DNA from: Symsagittifera roscoffensis | Lineage: Eukaryota > Xenacoelomorpha > Acoela > Convolutidae | Direction of reading: 5' to 3' | DNA length: 64,000 bases | NCBI RefSeq assembly: GCF_963678635.1 | Contig: NC_087070.1 | Coordinates: 20,379,461-20,443,460, forward strand | Part shown: positions 34,441 through 44,700 of the stretch, piece after piece | Layout: the number at the start of each line of letters is the position of its first letter | Numbering within the stretch: position 1 is the first letter of the stretch | The notes under the pieces: generated by a model | Database searches by the model: none | Told to the model about the DNA's origin: nothing | The model's input: only the letters and a program-made list of their open reading frames with translations | Made by a program: the position numbers and the translations under genes

Positions 34441-34583
34441 TTTGAACACCCCTGGTATCAACCTTTTTGCGCGTTTGTAAAATTTACGCCTTACTCTGTC
34501 TTTCTCACCCACCATTCACAGTCAGAACTCAAAATGTTCAAACATCAATTTTCGGCACTGTTGTACTTCGGCACTATTGAACC

Positions 34584-34627
34584 AACATAGCCAACAGACA
34601 GTTTTTCAACAGTCTGTTGGCTATGTT
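34584..34627. repeat. Perfect 16-bp inverted repeat
   Basis: AACATAGCCAACAGAC (34584-34599) is followed, after 12 nt, by its exact reverse complement (34612-34627). The right arm is the same word that recurs in the dispersed family at 35570, 37020 and 45595, so this may be a fold-back end of that family. Confidence 0.85.
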
Positions 34628-35209
34628 TCTTTATAGGACTTAGGTTAGCTCAGTACCCAATAACCGTTCTCTCTTTCGAGAGAAAAAAGTCTGTTAATTT
34701 TCCGTTTTTCAGATTGAATGACAGGAAGTTTCTTGATCTTTCAACCTTTATATGGCGAAGCGAGAGTTTTCATGAATGATTTGCTGAAGAAACGCCAAAT
34801 TTTGTTTAAATAATTAATGAGGCATTTTCCCGTATGGTCACATTCTTAACACTTAGCGATTTGCGAGTGCTAGACGTATTGTCTTGCTGGTTATTTGCAG
34901 GACACCAGTCTATCTATCAAAAAGGTTGTCTCCCCAATAACAGTTGTCTCTGCCGAGAAAAGATGGTCTGCAATTTTAACGTTTTGAGACTAAATGAGAG
35001 AAAATTATTAAATGAACCGATGAGATTCATTTGTAAATAAAATCTGAGTTGAATTCCTTTGCGATTTACACATTGTGTAGCTATTTATTGGCCAAAAATA
35101 AACTAATTCCATCGCTCTTCAGTGAAAAACACAACGACATGAAACTGTTTCACTTTTTGTCGCTTTTTCCGACCACTGAAAACGGGGAGGAACTTTGTGT
35201 TCGGGTGCG

Positions 35210-35600
35210 TTTTTAAGAGTCAATGAACCTAGTAAGAGTCTCTTTGCTTTTCAGGAAAAATCCGTCCATTTTGTTCTTGCTTAAATTTAATTTTTCGCAG
35301 TGTACTGATTTCTTTTTAATTTCAGTTTTTTTCCTTTGTTGAAAGGAAGACAAGTTCCACTATCAAACAGGAAAAGGTCGCAAAAAATTTGATTATCTTC
35401 CACGTTCGAAAGTGGATTTTAATATTCAGTTTTCCCTTGGAATGAAAACAATTACCTATTGATTCAGTTTTTTCAAGTTGGGTTATTTTTATGAAAAAAA
35501 TTGTGAAATTCAAAAAATTTCGAAAAAGTTCATTCAAATTTTGCGTTCACTCTTTCATTGCCAACTGTCTGTTGGATATGTTTTTTCCAAGCAAAATTGC
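35210..35600 (+). repeat. Dispersed intergenic/intronic repeat, copy 1
   Basis: Shared landmarks in order: a TCAGTTT or AAGTTCATTT stretch, GAAAGGAAG(A/G)CAA, a GTCACGAAAAA-like word, CAGTTTTCTCAAATTGGGTT-like text and CTGTCTGTTGG(C/A)TATGTTTT. Other copies are at 36490, 42150, 45240 and 48600. All are on the same strand. Confidence 0.6.
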
Positions 35601-36489
35601 ACCACAAAAAATCATCAGAATGGGTCGGGTGATATATAATATTCCACCCTTTTTAGTCGAGAGTCAAACGACCATTAAAAATTCTAAATAGTATGTTCTG
35701 TCGAGAAAAAACGGTTCAAACAAGTTGCTATTCAGTTTCGAGCGCGTATATCATGCAAGAAATGCAATTAATCTAGGTTAATTCAACGTTATTTTACAAG
35801 AAAATAAATTTAATAGTTATTTGATCAAAAGTTGAATGGAAAATAATTTTTTCAATTTTCTTTTTTAAATTTTGTAATGATTTTTTAGTTAAGTGTAGTC
35901 GGAACATTCTGTACTACTTGCAAAACTACGGGCAATCCTCGATAAGCCAGGGTATTGCAACCGGGTACATAATTTTTTTTTCACTCTAGGTTATTTTCTA
36001 ATATTTTTTATTTGTTTCTAGTCTTTTTTTGATGCTGATCCAACTTTAATATAGTAGGTTTGAAAGTTCATAATATTCTCTCTCAAACTTTTTTTTTTGA
36101 AAAATATTGAAAATTTTCGAAAACTTTTTTTTTTCATTAAAACTTTGTTTGGATGTTTTCGTCAATAATTCTTGAGCGGCCTACTGTTCTTATTATTTTT
36201 TTCTGCGAAGATAATTGAAGCCATGAGTTAATTCGCAGTTTTCATGGTATAGTTTTCAATCCGCTTTTGCGTCAATTGATTTTTATTTTGCTTTAGCCTG
36301 TATATTTTAGTAGAACGATAACTTCTCTAAGCAAGAGGCATTAAGTGCTATCAGATCACAATTTTTCCTTTTATTGAAAAGTATGAGCAAAATAAGAATA
36401 TATTTTCGCTATTTGTTTCTAGTACATTTAATGTTTTCCTCTCGTTCTATTTAGCGTTTTTAAGAGTCATGATACAGTGAATACTCTGA

Positions 36490-37035
36490 GAAAGGTCTTG
36501 GTAATATTTTTTGTTGGTTTGCTGGGGAAAAATTCTAAAATTTTGTTCACAATGTTTTCGCGGTTTGACCTGATTTATGTTTAGATTAAGTTCATTTCCC
36601 TTGTTAAAAGGAAGGCAAATTCCGTTATTGAAAGGTCTTGGTAATATTTTTTGTTGGTTTGTTGGGGAAAAATTCTTAAATTTTGTTCACAATTTTTTCG
36701 CGGTTTGACCTGATTTATGTTTAGATTAAGTTCATTTCCCTTGATAAAAGGAAGGCAAATTCCGTTATTGAACAGCAAAAGTGTAAAGGTCACGAAAAAC
36801 TATTGACTTCTGGTTTCGAAATTGAATTTTAGTTAGCAGATTTCTCAAAAAAAAATCACCTATTGATCTAGTTTTCTTAAATTGAAAAATTTTTTATCAA
36901 AAATGGTCAATCATATAAACTGATCTTTAAGTTGAGAAAACCTTAATGCCAATTTTTTGTCGAGATTCGAAAAATGAAGTTTTTCTTCTGTTTCCATGCG
37001 TTCATGAATCTTTTCCTCTTGTCTGTTGGCTAAGT
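36490..37035 (+). repeat. Dispersed repeat copy 2 with a 140-bp tandem duplication
   Basis: Contains two head-to-tail 140-bp units, 36490-36629 and 36630-36769, that differ at about four positions. They are followed by the remaining landmarks of the family (GTGTAAAGGTCACGAAAAAC, CTATTGATCTAGTTTTC, CTTGTCTGTTGGCTAAG). Confidence 0.75.
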
Positions 37036-38715
37036 GTTTTCATTTGAATTTCAAGTGTAAGCAGGGTAATTTTTTTTTGTACCTACCAAAGCTTAGGTAC
37101 TTAGGTATCTGGTTTTTGTACCTACCAAAACGTTCGAAAAAATAAAAAAGACGACAGTTTTTTCGCCAGCATTTACCTTGTGGATAGTTTTTTTCTTAGT
37201 GTGTTTGGTCTCAGTTCATAGCAACTTTTCGCCTGAAATTCTTGTGAAGTCTGAGAATTTTTGTTGCTAATTGATTCAAATGAATGGCAAATTGAATTGT
37301 TGACAAAAAGTTCAAAAGCTTCTCTACATTTTCTGCAGTTATGAGTATTTTTTCTGGTTTATCCTGCAGAGTATCGCTCGGTAATTTTTCATGCTAGCTA
37401 GTTCAATGCTGGCGTTTGTGTTACGCCACAGGTTTTCATCACAATGGGTTTCATTTTGAAATAAATACATGATTTTTTTCCGATGCTGTTTTGGTGTTTT
37501 TTCAAACCTTTTTTTACGCTTCGGAGGCTTTTTGTATTGCAAGTTGTAATTGAAGCCATGAGTAAATTTACTCGCCGATGTGTAATTTTTTCTAGCAAAA
37601 TCAGAACTTAAAAATAATGCTTGAAATGGATCCAGTGATTTATCTTACTGAAGCATTTGCAGTGGTAATTCGAACGATAGAAACAAAATTCGTGTCGAGA
37701 AAAGTGTGAAATTTTTGATTTTTCGTCTTGTATCGTGCAATTAAAGCAGGCTTATAAAAGGACGATAATCTTCTGTTTAAGCTGTGAAAACTAAGTTTTA
37801 ATCCAATAAAAAGAAGTTTCGAATATTTTGTAGCGCCTTCTTGGGAATAAAAGATTGTTGAAAAATATGGTTTTCTAGAAAATGTTTTTTTTTGCATTCT
37901 TTTTTTTTGAAAACTTCTGTCCGATATACTTAATTTTTTTTTAATATACATAAGTTCTTGGCTTTGATTCAGATCCTATCATCCTACCACGGACGAAAAA
38001 GAACACAATTTGAAAAAAAAATGTTGTCGGAACTTTCTGTGTTACTTGCGCATCAACCGGCTATCCTTGTTTTGTTTGCTATTGAAAGAATAGTTCCAAA
38101 TCATTGAAACTTGTAGGCTCAAACATTTTTTTGCTGCAGTTTGAGTCTATATTCGTTGGATTTGAATAAACATTGTTTGCAACCATTTGTTGCTATGAAC
38201 GGAAGTTTAGTTTAATTTGTTTGAATCTATATTAGTGGATTTCGCATATTTCGATAAAACTAATTCTAGTATTTCTGTCAGCGAAATACCAGCGATGGTA
38301 ATTCCATCTATTTAGTTGGTTTAGTATATGTTTGAGCTTTATTTTATGCATCTGCACAACTTGCTGGTTACATTTTATACCGTTGAAATACGAAAACTGT
38401 ACCATTTATGCCGTACAAAGCACAGGAACAAAAAGAGCATGATGCACTTTCAATCGCCGCTTCGGTCGGTTTTAGCGTTTTGAGGCTCAAGATTTTTTAA
38501 CACAAAAAACATAAAGCATAAAATTACTATCAGAGGACAGCGTTACTTACAACTATAGCTTGAGTAAAAGAAGTTATTTTCTTGAAGCAGTAGTGAGATT
38601 CGTCAAATGTGGTGGCTCGCATAACCTTACAGTCAATTTAATACCAAACGTTTCTTTGATCATGAAGAGATATCGCAGTTGAGCATCGACTCAGTACTCA
38701 TTCTACTAAGAAAAA

Positions 38716-41700
38716 TGGGTGAGTGTCTCCTAGTCATTATAATATTTCTTTTTTTTCGGATTTATGGAGATTTTGTTTGCTAAGTTAGAAAAAAGTCGCT
38801 GAAAAATACACGTTATGCTGCAAAGCTGCTAGGAAAAAGCTGTGTAGATTATGCGCACTTGATAGTTTGCTATTATTTGAAGCTATTAACTGAGTTTGTT
38901 TTTCAGAGGAAGTTGTATCCACAGAAAACTTGGATAACGAGTCGGAAAAAGTATTCAACGATGGAATTGATGATTTGGTATATGGATTGCAGAACCTCAG
39001 AAACAATAAAGAATTGCTGTTTGATGTCTCTGATTTCTCCAATGCATTTTTACAACAGTTCTTCAGCTTTTTTCGTAAGTTTTTTTTCAATGGCATGAAA
39101 GTTCTCGAGGAATACCATGTTTAGGCAATGAAATTTTAGTTCGGAATAAATAAATCGAAACATGCACAAATATCGGGTTGATGGACAAGAAAAACCAAAA
39201 TGCTCCGACCGCAATTATCTTTGCGAAAAATTTCGGTAGTTTTTCTGGTTAAATGTTCAGCTCCGCATTCCAGCTTTTTGTAGCCTAATTAGAGAAGAAT
39301 AGTTGGTTGCTGAACAGTGTAACAAATATTTTTGACCTTAATAGTTTTTTGCAAAGCATACAAGAAGTTTTTTAGAAATAATGTTTTAAAATAGTTTTGG
39401 TGATTAACCTTGCGAAAGCATGTGTCTTGTAATCGGGAACTAGAACTTTTTCTCCCGTAAACAACGTTTCTTATACGATTGTAATTGAAATTGATGTTGC
39501 TTTGTTATCGATTCATAGCATTTTTCAGTCCCCCTCTCTCGGCCTGGATGTATTGCGCTAGCCTTTGCACCCTTTGGTCTGGGTTCCGAGTCCCGGTCGG
39601 ACCTTATCCAGGCCGGACCGTGTCTGAAATGGATTTTTTCCGAGAAAATCTAAGTTGTCGGACTATTGGTTGTCGGCTTGCATTTTGTCTGCTTAGTTGT
39701 CACATCACAATTTTTTAATGCACTGAACGAAGTTTTTATTGTAATTTCAAGTTTCGTTGATTAACTCCTGTAGTTTTTTAGTTTACTATACCTTGCCGGT
39801 ATTTTCGTTTTTTTTTGCTTAGAAATTTTATTGGGCCTAAATGATTTAGGCTCATATTTTGGCAGCTTAGTGAACCTTGTCGGTTTAACGTTAAAAATGA
39901 TTGTTCTTTTCGATAAATCAGCTCGGATGATAATATAGAAGTTAAAAGTTCACCCTTTTTAATCGCTCAAAGTTTTTTTGATGGCATCAATTTCTTTTGA
40001 CATGTTTTGTTTTCGGATCTATTGGCATCTTACCACGTTTTGTCGGCAAATTAAACGCTCGGAAAATACTAAAAGTTTGTTTAATGCTAGTGGTTGTGTT
40101 TTCCTCTGTTTTTCTGAGATTGAATTTTTCGTATTTTAAAAAAATGGTAGATTTTTATGACAACAAATTTCTTTGGCATTTTTTCGGATCTGTTGGTATC
40201 TAGTCTTGTGTTGTCGGCATAGTAAACGCTCAGAAAATACTAAAAGCTTGTTTAGTGCTAGTTGTTGTATTTTCGTCTGTTTTCTGAGATGGAGTTTTTC
40301 GTATTTCCAGAAAAATTATCGATTTTTTTTGACAACAAGTTCCTTAGGCATCTTTTGTTTTCGGATAAATTGGCGTCTAACCAGGTGTTGTTGGCTTAGT
40401 GATCGCTCGGAAGTTACTAAAAGACTTGTTAGTGCCAGTGGATGTTTTTCTCGTCTGTTTCTGAAATTGAATTGTTCGTATTTGAAAAAAAATGTTTTTT
40501 TTTTAAGTTTTTTTTTCGACTTAGTTACTTTCATCTCACTGTCTATTTGGTAGCTTGAAATGCTACGCCTTTATTGTATCGCAAGTAATGCGAAGCTCCG
40601 CTTCGCCTCTGAGTAAAAAAGTGAGGTTATTTGTCAGCCACTGGTTGGCGCTATTTTGCAAGTGATCGGGCAAATAAAACTCTTAGTGAGGGAAATTGGT
40701 CCGAGAAGCCAAATCTCAATGTCAAAAGAGCTCTAAAAGATTTTCTGGCACTTTGATTGGAAAGCAGCTAAAGTTAAACACCATTTAATAGATATTTGAT
40801 ATTTAGTCATGGGAAATGCGCGGATGTCGGAGCAGGCAAAAGCTATTGGAGATGTGGAGTCAATTGCTGCCTTGCTGGACGAAGTAAGTGCCAAAAATAT
40901 AATTATGATGGTTTGAAGGAATTGAGGAATTTATACTGAGAGGAGACAAATATTCGTATACAAAAACTTGTCGATATTTGTCGAATAGTAATTTATTGCT
41001 AAGAAGGTTTAAAATGAATTGATTTAGCATTAAACATCAATCAAACGGTCGGGCGACTACTCGTTAAAGAGGGGAACCGCAAAAGTTTGGGGAACCGACA
41101 AGAAGCTTAAAATTCGACTTGACGATAGGAAACATTTGTTCAGCTGCTTTTTCATTCGGTACGAGAGGTATATTGCGAGGTAATCAGCGTTTAACGCTAG
41201 TCTAGTTTGTTGTCAAGGCTTGTTAAACAACAGCATTTGAAACATTTCATAGCTTGGTTTTTCTAATTTCAATTTTTTTTAGCTTTGGTACACTGTCTAG
41301 AGGTAATGGCTAGGCCTGGATTGCCAAGATCCTAGGTTCGAATCTGCTAAGATCTGGTTTTTTTAAACGCGAAACATTCTGTTTCAAAAATATCCGCCAA
41401 AGTTTTGTCAGCTTTGTTGCCAGACCAATGATTTTTTTTTGGTGCTGTAGGCAAGTTTCATTGTTATTGAGTGTTTTTGATTTATTCTTGTGTTATAAAT
41501 CTTTTTAAAAGTAATGAACGTATATAGGTCTTGGTGATTTTTTGTTTTTTTTCCAGTCTTATTTACACAAGCAAAGCTTGTGTTATACTATGAACTCTCT
41601 TTTTTTCCAACCTAAGTCGCAAATATTGTTGCAACCCAAATATTGCTGCGACAAAATGTGTTCTTTTTATCAATAACCAGCTAGTAAGTGCAGCTTATGC

Positions 41701-44700
41701 TAAGGATTTTAACACAGACTATTATATTACAAATAACGCTTTAGCTTCAAGGTATCACGGATCTGTAAGCGTAGTGGTAGGGAAGGAGACCCGCAACAAA
41801 TTAAAAGTGGGTTCGAACCTGGGAAGGGTCGGATGTTTTCAATGAACTTTTTCGTATATCAGCTAAAATGCGTCCGCTCTATAAATTGAGGCATGTTAGT
41901 TGGTAAATTTCTTTTTTTTTCAAATTGACTGGCTCTGCTAATGCGTCATAATTGGTTTGCGTCACTTAGCAATTATGTTAACTCATAATTGGCGTGCGTC
42001 ACTTAAGAAGTTTTGTAGACTCAAAGTTTTACTCATTCAGATTTTTCCAGTAGCGTTATCAGTCATATTTTTTTCTTGTGTTTGCAAAGTGCAACTTCGC
42101 CTGTGTAAAATTTGTTCAGGCTCAAATTTTTTATCGCGGTTCGGTTCGACCTTTGATTTTTTTCAGAAGTTCAGTTCATTTCCATTGTTAAAACGTGTTG
42201 AAGTGTAAAGTGATTTCTTTTGAAGTTCAGTTTATTTCCATTGATAAATTTGTTAAAATCATGAAAGACGTGATCGACTTCTAGTTTCGAAAGTGAGTGA
42301 ATCTTCAGGCTTACGACCGGAATTAAAAGTTCATTTATTGATCCAGTTTTCTCAAATTGGGTTAATTTAATCAAAAAAGCACCTGTCATAAATTGTTTCT
42401 GAAATTCAAAGATATTTAAGGGCATATACTTGTTCTTCAAAATTCAAAAGTCGAAGTTTTTTTTAAAAAAAAACAGGTCAGTTTTTTTTTCAGTTTCCAT
42501 GCGTTCGTTACTCTTGTCCAATTGTCAGTTGCCTGCTTTTTTGTAATTTTCCACCCAATATTTTGCCGGTTTGTGTTTTCGACTTTATTTTGCGTCATAG
42601 GAGGGGAATATATTTTGTCCTGTTGTATCGTTTTACGGAGAAGTAAGCGAAAAATTTAACGTTTTTCACGCTTAGGGGGGGGGGGGGGTGAGCGCAAAAC
42701 TTAAGATTTTAAGTTTAAGAATTTAGACGCGTAAAAGTTTTCGAAGTTTTTTTCTCCTTAGTGGCTTTCCTTTTTTTTGTCTGCTAGCTTTCAATGCTAT
42801 GTTAGTGTGGTATCGCACTTAGTGCGCAGCTCCGCTTCTCCGCTGTGTGGAATAGTTGTTGCGCGCAAACGTTTTTTTTTTAAATAGTATCGTAGATGGA
42901 AAGTTAATCCGTCTCTAAAAATATTCTTATTTGAGCAGGCTAATTGATTCAAATATGGCGTTCATAGCTGCAAAATGTATCACTTTCTACTGGAATTTAC
43001 GTGTTGGGAGGATTTTGAAAAATTTACCTCATTTTTTTCATCAAAGTCTAGTTCATTGAACAGTAGTGACAATCAGGCTTGGCTTAAATCTGCGGCGCAT
43101 AGTTCCGCATAATAAGCCTAGAATTATAAAACGCAGAATCCCGCAGGAGTTCCGCATAATAAACCGTTTTGAGCGAACTAAAGAGTATTTGTGAGAAAAA
43201 TTTTTTGAATGCTCTTTTTAGAGATATTCTCGGCTAAAGTTAAAAAAATCTTTGAATTTTTTTGCACAATTTTTGATTTCAAATGAAAAGCTCAACGCTT
43301 GAAAAGCTCAAGTATCCAAACAAATTTTCGGAATAAAACGGAAAAAATATTGGTTCAATTGCGCTGGGAGGGTCGTCAACAGACTAACTTTCAGAAAAGT
43401 TATAACTTGGACCTCTTTTTGCCAGACTCGATAAACAAAGTTGATTGACAAGTTCGATGCAATGACGCCGTTTAGTCTGGTTAAAGATAGTGTTTTTACG
43501 GTTTCTCAGCGAAGTTTTGTTTGTTCTAACCGCGTCCTTTGCGAATCTTCGACTTATTTTAAGATCGGTATGGTACAAGGTTGGTCTGGTAAAAGACCCA
43601 GCCCCGTCACAATTATAGGGCTTTGCTCTGATTCGAGCAGTCTTGTTTCCTGAATGTAAATGAGATTTCAGTTAATTGTCTATTGTCTTTGCTTGCAAGT
43701 GTTACGCAACCAATCAGCCCGATCATGAGGTGGCAATTTTGATATGTGTTTCTAGTCCTTGCCTATAAAAACAAACTCAATTTTCTTGTCACACACTTTC
43801 TCTCTTTCTTAAATGCTAGGAATATCTCTTTGGATGAACTCACGCCCTGAAAATTTTGCGAGAGATACATGCGAACTATTATTACATTGTGCAAAATATA
43901 TATGGCACGGAATATATTTGCTAGTCATTTCTATAAGAAATCAATGTATATGTTCAAGGAATATTTTTAGGGCAACTTAAATACTGCCAACTGAGTCGGG
44001 TTGCTTGTAGGAGAGATAAATCAATTATCAAATGCTGGAAATGTCGTTTTTTTATAGAAAAATTTTGTTATATAAATAGTAAGTGCAGTTTTTTGAATTG
44101 AAAATATCTGTTGTAGAAAAAACATGATCTGGAGATAGTCTCGCAAATGGGTCAGAAAATCATCGAGGCTAAACTAAATGTGGAAGCGGAAAATTCAACT
44201 CTGAAGTCAGAAGCTGAGCAAATGCGGACCGAAATTATGCAGCTGAAAGACGAAGTTGCAAAAAAGAACGAACTGCTTGGCATATTATACGAGAAAGATT
44301 CTAGTTTGAATTTGCAGGAAAGCAGTTTAGATTATTCAGACACAGGAGTAGTTTCAAAGTAAGGAGTCTTACATTTTTCACACCTGTTACAATTTAACGA
44401 TCATATATTTCGAAAATGGTCCCTTTTTTAAGCTACCGAGGAAATAAGGAACTGATCCCAGAAAACTGTAAAAGCACCCAAGACAAACCATTCACTGTCG
44501 AAAACTTTTTAGCTGCTTTCTATAGGATATCAGATCGGCATCAACGATCATCTCTTTTAAAGCTCGATCTAATCCGTATGTTTCAGACTGAACGACAGAA
44601 TTACTGGAGACTTGAAAGCGAAAGTGGCTAACTTAGATAGTGAAAATAAAAAACTGCGAGACACGACTCTGCTGTGTTTGAAAGAGACCGAATCGCTCGA

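Larger units (their letters stand above)
34441..38715. other. T-rich intergenic region upstream of the TRAK-like gene
   Basis: Long T runs on the plus strand, two copies of a dispersed repeat, and no supported gene. No clear TATA box or initiator can be tied to the gene start at 38716. An in-frame TGA at 38680 lies ahead of the start codon. Confidence 0.4.

Noticed and set aside
39595-39720. Short plus-strand ORF over the SINE head
   Set aside because: Lies in the tRNA-like repeat and has no support as protein.
41755-41835. Functional tRNA gene
   Set aside because: Good A and B boxes, but acceptor and anticodon stems do not pair; SINE head preferred.
42675-42688. Run of 14 G
   Set aside because: A homopolymer that may be a sequencing or assembly artefact; no structure around it.
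43384-43653. Overlapping ORFs on both strands in intron 3
   Set aside because: Slightly richer composition than surroundings, but no splice sites, motifs or repeat match on either strand.
44147-44160. Shared MGQKII string between the TRAK-like exon 4 and the ORF at 60818
   Set aside because: A short coincidence; the surrounding sequences are unrelated.
44416-44631. 71-codon ORF overlapping intron 4
   Set aside because: It spans a supported acceptor (44586) in the wrong frame; the spliced model explains the coding sequence.
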